This document shows positions 1-11,250 of a stretch of 64,000 nt of DNA, in pieces. The stretch is from Marisa cornuarietis (taxonomy: Eukaryota > Mollusca > Gastropoda > Architaenioglossa > Ampullariidae). Location: contig SMMW01000622.1 of the NCBI GenBank assembly GCA_004794655.1, positions 13,024,501-13,088,500 on the forward strand, given 5' to 3'. Within the stretch, counting starts at the first letter, position 1. Each line of letters starts with the position of its first letter. Position numbers and translations under genes: made by a program. The notes beneath the pieces are model-generated. The model saw only the letters and a program-made list of their open reading frames with translations, made no database searches and was not told the DNA's origin.

Positions 1-1520
1 AGCGTCATCTGCACTAGCTAAAGTTGAAGAGAAAAGATGCAATCCTCGGTAAAAGAAAACTGACCAAGACACATTGTGCTGTTGCTGAATTTCTCTTCAA
101 CACTCAGATGAGTTTGTACTCATGAAGGAAATCCTAAAGATAATGGCAGCAAACGCCAGTGGATTAACTTTGATCAGAGATCATGTATATACAGATCTCT
201 GCTTTGTTCAATATGTCGCGCGAACTTTGTCCCCACACCCTACTCAAGAATTTGCTTAAACATTTCAAAAATCGATTGTTATCTAATCACTCATACAGTA
301 TAAATCTCTGACTTTCAGTAAAACTTTCCTACAGCAGTGCTTACTATACAAAAGCACAAGCTGTTAAAACCAACTACGACTGCTGGTAGATCAAGCACCA
401 GATATGCAACATCGACAGTTTCTACACCGCCTGGTCTACAAGTAACATCGTGTGACAGTCACAAACACAACGTCATCAGTCGTATCTTTATCCAGTATAA
501 TGCTAAAAATAACTGACAGTGTGAGGGCACAATTGATGTGCGTGCTCAAAACAGCTAACAAAGGGAAAAAAAGGATTAAGGGTGATAAACATATTATATG
601 GAGCTTAAATGGGAACACATGAAAGTATCACTAAGTAGAAAAGTTTGCACACAGCTAAATGAGGAAGAAATAAGTTTTTACATCGATAAACATGTAAAAA
701 TAACTGTAAAAAAATCCTTCTCAGCAGTTGTCAGTTGTAACTATAAAATAAAAATGCAATGCTTGAAACCATCAAATTAAAAAATTACAGGAGTTTCTCT
801 TAGACAAACACTTTTGAAAGGTGTTTACATTTTGTTAACAATAATACACATGGGAAAATTAACTCATATCCATCCTACACTTAGTAAACCACAATCAGTA
901 ATAATACAACGTAGACTGCAACGACCATGATTGTTGCCCATTAAATTTTGATTTGATTGACTTACCAGACTGTTGAATGAATTCAGTTTGGACCAGTTAA
1001 TTATTTTTGTAACTTCATTCAAAACTTCTAAATAAAGTTCCAATCTGTAGGGCTGTATTCCAAATTCAGCTGTTTCACTTTTTGGCAAAAAAAAAAAAAT
1101 CCCTTCTTGAAGACGACAGCCTGAGTGATGTTTCTCCATTTGTCTTGAAGACAAGCACACTTGCTGTTACAAATACTTCGGGCACGTAAGAGAACTCTTC
1201 AGTATAGGAGAGTAATTTTTTCCTGCTTTCCTAGTGGCAGGTGAGAATGCCGATGTTTGAAGGCTTATATCTTTAAAATTAAGCATAATTATGCACTCAT
1301 ATTTTGGAAATTATTATTTTAAAACGAACTTAACCCGATCATAAAGAAAAAATGTTGCGCTCGGTTTGTCCTTTAATGATGGTCGCCACTCAAATACCAA
1401 TCACACACATACTGATGCACCTACTTGCACTACTACATGTACACGTAAGAAATAAAACGCAAAATAACGTAAAGGAAAATTGCTCCCTTTGCACCCACAC
1501 GTGGCACATCTTTCTTCCAC
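1..1520. other. BECN1 intron (left part), no feature recognised
   Basis: AT-rich sequence left of BECN1 exon 7. No Beclin coiled-coil or C-terminal exon was found on the minus strand, so the intron extends past the window edge. A CA run at 1545-1562 marks the start of the next repeat. Confidence 0.6.
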
Positions 1521-2375
1521 ATGCTAATGCAAGCATGCACATGTGCACACACACACACACACATGTCAGCTGTCTGTCAGTCTGCCTACTATGAGCTCCG
1601 TAAGATCAGTGCCATCCGTCACTTTCTCTCTACACGTGCCACCAACACTCTTGTCTGTGCGTTTGTTCTTTCACGACTTGACTACTGCAACTCCTTGCTG
1701 GCAGGCTGCCCCTCATCCCTCATTCAGAAACTCCAGAGAGTACAGAACTCCGCTGCACGTCTGGTACTTAGAGCAAGGAAACGGGACCATGTCACTCCTC
1801 TCCTTCGTTTCCTACACTGGCTACCCGTCCGTTCTGGCATCCAGTACAAACTGTCTGTGCTGTGTTTTAATTTCTTTGCAGGCTCCTGTCCTGACTATTT
1901 CTCTGAACTTCTCATCCCTTACTCTCCGGCCAGACAACTCCGCTCTTCCTCTGACAACCGTACTCTGACTGTTCCTGTCACCAGAACAACAACATATGGT
2001 CACAGGACTTTTGGCTACTGTGCTGCAAAACAATGGAACTCTCTTCCTTTCCATATCCGCCACCTTCCTACAATTGAATCCTTCAAATCTGCACTGAAAA
2101 CGCACCTCTTCCTTGAGCACTACTCCTAGTCCACAATGCTAGTCTTTACCCCCCCCCTTCCCTCTTGCTACTTTACCCATCACTATTTTTCTCTGTTCCT
2201 GTTACTTGATGCCTTTTGTTATCTGTTTTTGTCAGTACTGTCGTTTTCTTTCGTCCCCTGTGTTCTGTATCTACTTAGTCCACGTCTCTTCCCCGTTTTA
2301 AGCGCTAAGAGCATGCTCTCTACGAGTGTGAATATGCGCTATAAAAATCTTCACTATTATTATTATTATTATATA
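1521..2375 (+). mobile_element. CR1-like non-LTR retrotransposon, 3' fragment
   Basis: From about 1565 to 2129 the plus strand encodes the end of a reverse-transcriptase polyprotein (LSRLDYCNSLLAG, LQRVQNSAARLV, then LHWLPV and the KTHLF end seen in many invertebrate CR1/Jockey-type LINEs). It is followed by a short 3' UTR and an ATT microsatellite tail at 2355-2372. The 5' end is truncated near a CA run. It lies in the BECN1 intron downstream of exon 7, antisense to the gene. Confidence 0.75.
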
Positions 2376-2384
2376 CATACACAC

Positions 2385-2835
2385 TTTCACATTCTTCTGT
2401 ATGGTTGTGTGAGGTGGATTTTGCTCACTGGCACTGAATCCAAGCATTCAAGACCAAGTGCTTAAGAAAACTGCTCCGAACCTACAAAGAACACCAGTCT
2501 AACTATTTTGTAAAGCGCACATATGCAACCCTTGTGGGACACCGGATAACCATTTTTATAAGTAAAGGAACGCAATCCTATTTAAAAACCAATCTTTATG
2601 GATCCATGGAAGGGGGTCAACGCTGAGATAGACAAAGAACAAACTGGATGGAGAATGTGAAGGAGTGGACTGGTAATTCAATGCAGGACCTAATCAACAC
2701 CATACAAGACCATCCCAAGTGGTGCACTTTGTCAACTGCTGCATCTAGTCAAGTAAATGACAATCACTGGTGGGCCAGCTCCACTGCCACTTTATCTGGT
2801 GATCAGCTAGTACCAGTCGAGAGTAGGATGATGAA
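2385..2835 (+). mobile_element. RTE-like LINE, 3' end fragment
   Basis: Degraded frames read YGCVRW..., then KCLRKLLRTYKEH, and finally WMENVKEWTGNSMQDL followed by HPKW. This is the typical C-terminal end of endonuclease/RT LINEs of the RTE-like group. Stops and frameshifts interrupt it. It sits immediately before BECN1 exon 7 (antisense to the gene). Antisense relatives lie at 25480 and 46850. Confidence 0.65.
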
Positions 2836-2937
2836 ATAATACATGAAAAGCAGCTAATTTTGTAATTTTGAAAGTTTATATGAAAAAAGATTTATCTTTA
2901 AAGTATGCTATTAAACAAACAGGTTTTTGAAATTTAC

Positions 2938-5900
2938 CTGTCTGAGTTCTTCATCCAATGCAGTTTCATCAACCTTGTTCTCATAGGATGTCAGCTTTTC
3001 AAGGAACTCTCTATGTCAAAGAAGTCATTTCCAAAATCACAACAGGAACATGAGAAAAACTGACACTCCTTTAATTTTATTATTTGGAGAGTGGAGGTGG
3101 GAATCTATTATTATTTTGTTTAAGTTAAATCTACTTACTCACCTGGATCATTGTTATCACCAGCAGTGCTGTTTCAGTGATTTTAAGACACAAATCTTTG
3201 GTTTTGTTGTAAATAAACAAGTCCACAATAGAAATAATATGCTCATGTTTATGCAGTCATTTTAAACGTGTTGCTTAAACCAACATCATTTAAGGCATGC
3301 TGACCTGTAATCTCGGCACTCATCCTCAGTGAGCTTAAGCTGCTGGTCCAGACGATCCAGTAAAGCATCAGTGCATTCCTAAGATTACACACAACACACA
3401 AAGTATGATTATTATTCTTAATTAAAGACGCATCTAATAAATTTTCAATTCAGATTAGAGTGATGTCCCCTTGCATAACTGGCTGGAGGGGGCAGAGCTC
3501 CATCATATTTTTGTCTTATCTCACGTCTTCCTCGTGTTGGACTTGTGATACATGATGTTTTTGATGGGCCTGCCATTGTGTCTTTGGAATGTGGTGCCTC
3601 TTCCATTTCGGTGGCTTCGGTTCCTCTTCAATATGCAGACATGGTTAGAACAGTTGTGTGGGCTTCATGTATGCTTCACCATTGTTCATCAGTGAACTTT
3701 TGCATGTGCTGGGGTTCATTCGTCGTTCCACTGAGACTTGTGCTGTCTGTTGGATTTGTTGCATTTGCTATGGAGTGTATTCCGGCTTGTATGATATGTT
3801 TGATATTTGAGCTGCGGACTACGTTCGTGCTGTATGTTGACGCTGCCCTGTGATATGGAGGACACAGTACGCTAAACACCGACATTTTGTCACCTTATTT
3901 TGACATCACATCACCTTCTGTCATTTGTGAAGCACCTTGAGCTGTCCAAAGACCAGGATAAGGCACTATACAAGCGAACATTTATTATTATCATTCATGA
4001 ACCACAAATTGTAATAAGAAGAATAATGCAAGAATAAAGCATGTACTTGATCTGCAACACAAAAGCTGTAAAACTGACTACCACTGATGCTATCATGTGT
4101 TTTTCACAGCGAAAGCAAATCTTTGAGCTGCATACTACATGGGCGCATTCATTTATTTAAATGCAATGGAACAGTCACATTGCTAGCCACTCCCTCTTCA
4201 AAAACTGCCTTAGCCTACCTCACAAAGAGGATGGTCCACTTCTGACTGTCCTGACATTATGTCAAAGAGCACACTGGCTACCTGCAATTTAACAGCATCA
4301 ATGGCAAGGTTAGTGGTAAAGTGGTGGCACTGATATACTTTAAGGACAACAGTGTGTGTGTGTGATGTTGTAGGTGCATACATTACCCCTGATGTAAGTT
4401 TATATATATATATATATGATTGATATTATATGATTGTTGCTTGCCCACATCTTTTTCCTTTTTTCACTGTTGAACTAGAGCACATTCCCATTTTGAGGCA
4501 GTCATCAACACTTTCAAACTTTAAAATTGTGTTAACTCTAAATGTAAGCACATTAAAGTCTACAAGAAATGCACAAATGAAAAAAATGAGGCCAACAATG
4601 GGTGCAAGACATTGTAAACCCCCCTCCTTCCCCCCAAAAAAAAGATTCTCTTATACAGTTCCTATTATATATCATTCTCTTTTATAGATCTGGATGTAAG
4701 AGATGTTAAAAATCTATTTCATGGATCCAAATGTATCTCTTGCCAGAAGCAAATAAAAATGACGATTTTCACAGGGCAGCAAACATTTACAAAAACAGAT
4801 GAGTATTAATCAACTTCTAAAAATTACCTTTAGGCGGTGACTAAGATTTTCCATGTTGTCTGGTCTTGTTTCACCCAGCAGCATAAAATCTGAGCTATCA
4901 TTTAGGTCAGACCTACAAAGATAATGATTTATATTATTACCTATCAAGACTTTACAGCTACGTCAGATTTTTTTTTCATTTACTAGTTCGTCAGTAAACT
5001 CTTCCTATACAGGTAGGAATGTCTTCACAGATTCGGCTCATTTCATCATTGATTTGTATTGAATGAATTAAAAAAATTAGAAACATGTATGTGCATGTAT
5101 CCACTCACTCTAACATATCTGACTATTAAAAAATTAAATCTAAAATTTAAGTCAACTACTATTTGGTTGAAATACAGAGACTATTACAGTTATGGAGGGA
5201 AAAAAATAAAAAAGGATACCTGGCTGGCGGTACAGTTATTTTTAGAACATCTGGGTCTTCATCAGTTTCTGGAAACTAGGAAACATAAAAGGGACATAGG
5301 ATCAAAATGAAAACAATAAAAGTTAGCTAAATACCATACATATTATACTGACATCTACCAATGTTTCGGTCACATTTGGTCCTGCAATTTGGTCTTGGTA
5401 TTAGCAAATGTTTGGTATTGGTCAAACTGTTCTGATCAATGCAGTCAAATGTCAGTTTATCTGCCTCTCTCTACCCCCAAATCCAAACAACTACAAATTT
5501 TAGCACTTTAGCACTATACAGTCTTTTTAGGGGGTACAATGGGGAAAGCAGTTACACATTTATGCTATTACCAGTTTCCTCAAACGTTGCTTTCCAGACG
5601 CTCCTGTTACTTTTAAAAAAGTTACAACTTTAAACTAAGCTGGTCAAAGTTTTATGGAATTGTTAAACATACTGGCTAAAATAATTGATTACAATGACCT
5701 CAAACCTTGAAAACTTACACTAGAGGAGGAATGTGGAAATGACAAATCCATGCTGACTCTGCCTTCTTCAGAATTACTAGTCAGTGGTTCTGAAATTACA
5801 TAAATATTTTTGGTTAATGATAAGAACAAATATAAATTGGATTATTTATATCTTCTTTTCTTTGGACAGTCAGCATGCAGCATATCGATAGATAACAAAA

Positions 5901-7979
5901 TCCACAGTTCAGAACTCATCTGACTGGTCACTTCGATAAATATGCTGCTCCTTGATAAGCATGCGCCTGCAGTTAGCAAAATTGTTGTAGATAGACCAGA
6001 TTGTGCATGGTTTTATGACGGGTGAGTGAAGCCAAGAAACAAAGACAGTTCGCAGAGAAAAAGTGGAGGAAGACCAAACTTGAGATTGACAGACAGCTGT
6101 ATAAGTTAGCCAGAAATAAATATGTGTGTGCTGTAAAAAAGGCTAAATCGTTATTTGTGCAGGAGCAGCTAGAGGCTGCTAGTGGAAATCCCAGTAAGAC
6201 TTTTGACATTGTGAACAGCCTGCTGGGTAAGAATGGAACTAGTCCAGTTCTTCCTGAGGTGGATGACAAGTCAGCTGCTGATCAGCTGTCTTCCTTCTTT
6301 GTTAACAAGATAAAGGAAATTAGTGATGGACTTGAGAGTGCAGCGTGTGAGCTGCCAGAGTGTGAGGAAGACTATTCTGTGCCATTTGCTGGTGTTCCGC
6401 TGACTTCTTTCACATGTATTGATGAGAGTTACTTGAGGAAACTTGTAGCGAGATCAACTAAAACTTCATGTGCTGTGGATCCTATACCAACTAAATTTAT
6501 TATTCAACTTTTGGATATTCTATTTCCTGTCATTTTGGACATTATGAATGCCAGTTTGAGAGGGAATCCTTTCTGGGTCCTTTACTATTTTCGGTATATA
6601 CTTCACAGCTTGGACAGGTAACTGAACGTTTTCAGATGGGACGTCAGTTCTTTGCTGATGACACACAGATACTCAACAGTTTTCTCCCTGACCCAGCAGT
6701 GGCTAGGATTGCACTTCAACGACTTGAATCTTGTTGTGTTGTGGTGAGGGCCTGGGTGACCAGGAATCGTCTTAAGCTCAACGACGACAAGATAGAAGCG
6801 TTACTGTGCGGCCCCAAGGCCAGAAGGGAGCAGATTGGCATTAGTGATGTGCAGGTCGGTGATGCCTCCATAGCCTTTGCTGACTGTGTACGGGACCTAG
6901 GGCTCTTTATTGATTCAGAGCTCTCCATGTGCAACCATATTAGCTCTGTTGTGGCAAAATCCTACTACTTTTTGAGGACTTTAGGTAGATTACGGCCCAT
7001 GCTGACTCAGGCTGCTGCCAACTCACTTGCTGTGGCTACCATTATATCAAGATTCAGTGGCGTAGGAAGATGCTCAGCTTTGGGGGGGGGGCAAGCTCCA
7101 TGCTGACAATGAATAACGTTCACATTCTTGCCTTCCCAGCATCTTTTTTTTTGGGGGGGCGGCTGCCCCCCCTTGCCCCCCTGTTCCTACGCCACTGAGA
7201 TTAGACTACTGCAATAGTGCATTGTGGGGTATACCTGCTACGCAGTTAGATCGACTCCAAAGAGTTCAAAAGCCGCCAGGATTGTCACCCATGCAAAGTC
7301 ATCCACTGAGCACATCACCCCTATCCTACAGAGCCTTCACTGGGTCCCAGTGAACAAGCGCATTGATCACAAAGTGTTTTGGATTGCACAGACCTGCATG
7401 TTCAAAACTGCTCCTGACTATTTACAAGAGGTAGTTCCTCCTTACCAGCCGTCACGTGGTCTGCGCTCTGCATGCATGGCTCCCAGTCACGCTTCTGTCT
7501 CCCTGCAGTGGAAGACACAAACAAGAAGCGCACTGGAGCCAGGGCCTTCAAAAACGCACCACCTAAGCTGTGGAATGCTCTGCCATCGTCGCTCTCCACC
7601 ATCACCTCAGCAACCATGTTTCGGAAAAGACTGAAGACTATTTGTTTTGTAAGACAGACTTAAACAACCTATAGCACCATTTCTGTTTTTATTATTTTTT
7701 ACTTTCCTGTTGTTTTATTTTTTTCTTCTCTTCTGTTTTTTGAGCATTCTTTTGAATGGATACCTGCGCAATATAAATCGACATCATCATCATCATCGTC
7801 CTTCTTTTTTTCAGTTCATGATTGATATACATACCTCGTAACTCCATAAGAAGTGGCTGACCAATTGTGCTGAATGAATGGTCGAGTTTAAGGGGCTGAC
7901 GGCATTTTTGGCAGACAAAACTCACATGAGTAGTCGCAGAGGATAGTTTTCCTGAAGTATCAACTCTCGAAGAAGCCAT
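2938..7979 (-). CDS. BECN1: Beclin 1, N-terminal seven coding exons (partial; gene continues off the left edge)
   Basis: Beclin 1 is the scaffold of the class III PI3-kinase (VPS34) complex that starts autophagy. Coding exons in transcript order: 7979-7835, 5789-5719, 5275-5220, 4912-4828, 4281-4219, 3378-3305, 3010-2938. All have AG/GT borders and compatible phases, giving 189 residues from the ATG at 7977-7979. Visible landmarks are an N-terminal CxxC (C23, C26), an acidic Ser-rich linker, the BH3 region (about 108-133), a second CxxC (C139, C142) that pairs with the first in known Beclins, and the start of the coiled coil (ECTDALL onward). The phosphoinositide-complex-binding coiled coil and evolutionarily conserved domain are not in the window. 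Odd: the two BH3 residues matching human G120-D121 read Ser-Val. Identity is very secure from colinear similarity across all exons. Confidence 0.95.
3740..3995 (+). repeat. Retroelement tail family, copy 1
   Basis: Shares with 10400-10607 a block containing GCTGCCCT, TTTTGACATCACA, CTGTCATTTGTGAAGC, CTTGAG and then AAGGCRCTATACAAGC followed by an ATT-rich microsatellite. This looks like the 3' end of a LINE or LINE-tailed SINE. It lies in a BECN1 intron. The 5' limit is not clear. Confidence 0.6.
3996..4218. other. BECN1 intron, nothing recognised
   Basis: Sequence between the tail repeat and exon 5, with no motif or ORF of note. Introns 4282-4827 (with a short TA run near 4400) and 5276-5718 are likewise empty. 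Confidence 0.5.
5900..7800 (+). mobile_element. CR1-like LINE with internal RT deletion, in BECN1 intron 1
   Basis: Encodes the end of an endonuclease region (DKHAPAVSKIVVDRPDCAWF), a linker (ARNKYVCAVKKAK), the N-terminal RT part (KTSCAVDPIPTKF), then jumps near 6565 to sequence after the RT catalytic core (FFADDTQILN, LKLNDDKIEALLCG, CVRDLGLFID) and the 3' end, closing with a CATCATCATCATCG tail at 7782. Compared with the copy at 31990-33340, part of the RT core is missing around 6565. Antisense to BECN1. Frameshifts and stops make it dead. Confidence 0.85.
7055..7197 (+). mobile_element. 143-bp MITE with 5-bp target-site duplication inside the LINE
   Basis: Ends are CAGTGGCGTAGGAA and its inverted complement TTCCTACGCCACTG. 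The flanks are AGATT on both sides (7050-7054 and 7198-7202). The related LINE copy at about 32745-32765 has no insertion at this point. The interior has long G and C runs. The terminal motif is hAT-like; a 5-bp duplication is shorter than the usual 8 bp of hAT. Confidence 0.85.
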
Positions 7980-8206
7980 TGTTATAAACACTGGGCGTCC
8001 AAACCACAGGTCCAAACATCAGCTGAAAGTTGATTGTCGTAAAATGGAAAAGCAAAAGCTACAAAGGCCTGAGAACTTTGAAAAAGAAACTCATTCAAAG
8101 ACATTTGTTGGCTACAAGGACTAAAAAAAAAATATATATATTACTGTGATCTTTTCAAGGCGCATGCCGGAAAGTGTATAGAGCTTGTAGGACCACAGAC
8201 TTCAAT

Positions 8207-8234
8207 GATTTCCTCTAGTTCGGCGGCAGAGCAG
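8207..8234 (-). promoter_or_regulatory. Sequence block shared by BECN1 and DDX5/17 5' flanks (BECN1 copy)
   Basis: On the plus strand this block begins GATTTCCTC and contains TTCGGCGGCA. The same block with two mismatches in 26 bases lies at 28337-28362 upstream of the helicase gene, in the same orientation to the gene. Here it is about 230 bp upstream of the ATG. It may be a promoter element or 5' UTR sequence; function unknown. Confidence 0.4.
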
Positions 8235-8447
8235 CTATATATCGAACTATTGAACTGGATCAGAAAAAAGAAATTAATTTGAAAATTCCATAGGAAACTA
8301 CAAAAAAAGTCAAGGCAGAACTTTCATATAGGTGGTTTTACTAGGTCACGGCGGGCTGTGCTATTTTGTGGGAGGGGAGACCGGGTAGGATCGATATTTG
8401 AGAGGGGTGTGAGGTTGGGCATTGGTTGGTGTGTGTGATTTATGAAG

Positions 8448-8513
8448 TGGGGTTAGGGTTTGGGTTTGGGTTAGGGGTTGGGTTAGGGTTAGGGTTAGGG
8501 TTAGGTTTTATTG
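8448..8513 (+). repeat. Interstitial telomere repeat (TTAGGG)n block
   Basis: Variant and perfect TTAGGG units (GGGTTAGGGTTTGGG..., then four clean GGTTAG units) occur on the plus strand between BECN1 and the helicase gene. TTAGGG is the telomere repeat of most lophotrochozoans, so the block could come from repair with telomeric DNA or from a telomere-targeted element. Confidence 0.85.
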
Positions 8514-8821
8514 TAGAGGACAAATGTTGAGGACTGGTCGAGTGACGTGATGGTGATTGACATGGAGTTGTGTTAAATTATTGGCTGGTTTTAGTCGTTA
8601 AATAATTGGCTGGTTTTGGTCATGTGATATTTGGCGCGGGGGGGGGGGGAACAGTTTTGGTTTGATGTGAGCAGACGATAGAAATTCGAGAGGATTGAAG
8701 ATGGCGAGTGTGCGTGGAAATTTCGCGAAAATTTGTGATGCAATTGTGGAATTCAAGGAAAGGTTGAGAGGCATAGAGTCTGGAAAGTATAGCAGAAAGA
8801 AGTTTAGGATGGATGCAGAAG

Positions 8822-8985
8822 TGACAAGGAGAAATTCTGTATATTTTTGGATATTATTTCTCGGAAAAAGTGGAGAAAGGATTAGAAAAAGATGGGGAGG
8901 CAACTTCAGGAAAAATTTTGTTCATTTCTGGATATTATTTCTCGGAATAATTGGAGGAAGGATTCGAAGAAGATGAAGGAGACGA
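8822..8985 (+). repeat. Diverged direct duplication, 81-bp period
   Basis: Two copies share the core GGATATTATTTCTCGGA, offset by 81 bp, followed by similar Arg/Lys codons. Both copies are in one open frame (8695-8976; MASVRGNFAKICDAIVEFK then two FWILFLG units). The 27-codon period keeps frame. No family was recognised, and coding status is doubtful. Confidence 0.5.
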
Positions 8986-9351
8986 TATCAGGGGAGTTTA
9001 GCGAGGAGAGAGAGCAGAAGATGAGTGACGTAATAGTGACGTCACTAATTTGCATAGCTCCGCCTACAGGTAAGCCATTTTTGTTATGACGCGGTTTAGG
9101 CGTCGGTCAGTGGGTCAGGATACAGGATGGCCTGCGTTTTCAGTGAAATCTGTCTTATTCTCTACTAATAATTTGCTCTCGATTATAGTATTCTGTTTCA
9201 TGGTAGCAAAAGATCATGTGTGGGCATCTAACTGGTTTTAATATTAATTGTAAGGGTTTTTGGTGACTTGTAAAGAGGGATAAAGAAGGTCACCATGGTT
9301 ACTTCGAAATAAAACCATCTCGACCTCACTCATATCGTACCCCACAATAAT

Positions 9352-9883
9352 GTTTAAATCCTACCTGAATGGTTTGTGTTTTGTGCTGCGTTATAAACTT
9401 AACCTGTCAATTTTAGCCTCCAAAACCCAAGCGTCAAAGTACGCGATTCGCAAAATGCGATCAACGAGCGCCGCTAACAGTGTACTACGTCACGCTAGTG
9501 CACCATTCACAACATTGCCAGCCCTCAACGCCAAACCATCATGGCCAAACAGAGAGAGAGAATGAGCGGGCAGTTCGGATTAATCGGACGTTGAAAATCT
9601 GCATTTCTCGTGCTAAAGTAGCAGTTTTTCACAACCACGAGAAATGCGAACTTTTAGCATCGGAATAACCCGAACTGTGGGTGTTGAGGGCTGGCAATAT
9701 TGTGAATGATGCACTAGCGTGACGTATTACACTGTTAGCGGCGCTTGTTGATCACAGATGCCAATCCTAGCAGATAATTAACGGATGGATTTTGGAGGCT
9801 AAAATTTACAGGTTAGTTTTATATCGCCTATAACTACCAACATATGCAAAAAGACGCCATTCAGGTTGGTCTTTAAAGCTACT
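9352..9883. repeat. Large imperfect palindrome (foldback element)
   Basis: The arm at about 9352-9613 is repeated in inverted orientation at 9636-9883. Matching blocks in order are CCTGAATGG, TTTTAGCCTCCAAAA, GCGCCGCTAACAGTGTA, TACGTCACGCTAGTGCA, GCCAGCCCTCAAC and GCATTTCTCGTG. The spacer is about 22 bp, and the arms differ by small indels. No target duplication or ORF was recognised. Confidence 0.8.
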
Positions 9884-10399
9884 TGTTTCATTTGTGATCA
9901 TTTTTTTTCGAGTAATAGTCAAATTAACATGTTGTTGGTCTATAATTATGACCGGTCTCAAATAAACAGTCTCGAAGTTTAGTAACCGTCTGGTTGCTTG
10001 CGTACTTGTTTTGTTTAGTCTGGTGTGTATTATCTGTGTATGCTTATATTAAAGATATTTGGTTTATATGTTGTCAAATTTAGCTGGAACTTTCTTGAAG
10101 CGGAATACACTTGGTACACGCTCGAAGTAACCGCTAAGCAGGATAATGGCATTTTCTACCATATTTCTCTTGCAATTATCCAGTCTTTACGCTTCCACCT
10201 TCATGCTAGTTTGCAATGTTAAAAAAAAAATCTTGTGAAGTCAGACTTTCCAAAGAGTTGCCTGATAGAGCCACCATCGAAGTGGTTTACAAACCAAAAG
10301 TAGGGCTACCCAGTTGAGCTCCGTGAAGCCCTTCTTCGATGCGTTTTAAAGACTGTTCTGACAGCACTCCATCCCCGATCTTCAATACAAATAATCATT

Positions 10400-10610
10400 C
10401 AGGAGAAAGGTGGCTTGCGTGAAGTTATTTGGCCTGCGGATTGTGTTGGTGCTGTGTGTAGATGCTGCCCTATGACCTGGAGCTCAGTCATTTTGTTCTG
10501 ACGTCAAATTATTTTGACATCACACCATCTGTCATTTGTGAAGCGCCTTGAGTTCATCCAAAAGGGAGGATATATAAGGCGCTATACAAGCTAACTTTTA
10601 TTAATATTAT
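10400..10610 (+). repeat. Retroelement tail family, copy 2
   Basis: Second copy of the tail at 3740-3995, with the same order of blocks and the same ending (GCGCTATACAAGC then TTATTAATATTATT). Its position in both copies next to an ATT-type microsatellite supports target-primed retrotransposition. Confidence 0.6.
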
Positions 10611-11089
10611 TACATTTTTTAATGCAGTTATTAATAGCTGTTATAATTTTAGGAGGGCAAGGTATGGGGTTTGTGTTACATATATATTTTCATGGACCAA
10701 TTTCAAGGCAATGCTCTACATGCTTCAGAACTTACATAAAACCCTGTATGGCTCTTCACAGTTGTATGTGTGCAAATTTCAGATGCAGGAAGCACTGATG
10801 ACAAAAAAGCCATAAGCATCTGATCGAGAGATCACCCACTGTGGGGCTGGTTGACTGCCCCAGACAGGTGGACAGGGTTTTTTAGCTCATGGAAATGCCT
10901 AGGTTACTTATGGACCCATTATTTTGCCAGCATTCATTTGTGTACAGAAAGATGGACACGTGTGATATACCTGGCTTCGTAGAGTCAAATGTTTTTCTAT
11001 GTGGCAAGAGGCATGTCATGCAATTTTTAAACTCTAATTTGTGTAGGACATTTTTAAAACCATAAAATGATTAAAGAAAGGTAAAGGTC

Positions 11090-11250
11090 ATTCCCTAACC
11101 TTTCCAGGTCGTTAAGGGAGACTTCACTTTTCTCGGTGCCAGCTTAATGTGAAGGTGGTGCCCATCTCTCTGTCGCTGCCTTACCTTCCCCAACCAGCAA
11201 TGGAGTCATGTCCCCATTTTTTAAAACATCATTAACCAGAAAAGTGGATG
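11090..11250 (-). repeat. SINE body fragment
   Basis: Resembles the body of the SINE at 59930-60127 (AAAGTGA near one end, GGGGAAGGTAAGG, then the ATGACTCC and ATGGGGAC blocks on the minus strand). The tRNA-like head is not seen here. Confidence 0.4.

Noticed and set aside
6022..7106. Long plus-strand frames as host genes
   Set aside because: They encode RT-type LINE sequence with deletions and frameshifts.
8453..8513. A real chromosome end
   Set aside because: Unique gene sequence continues on both sides, and the array is short and variant-rich.
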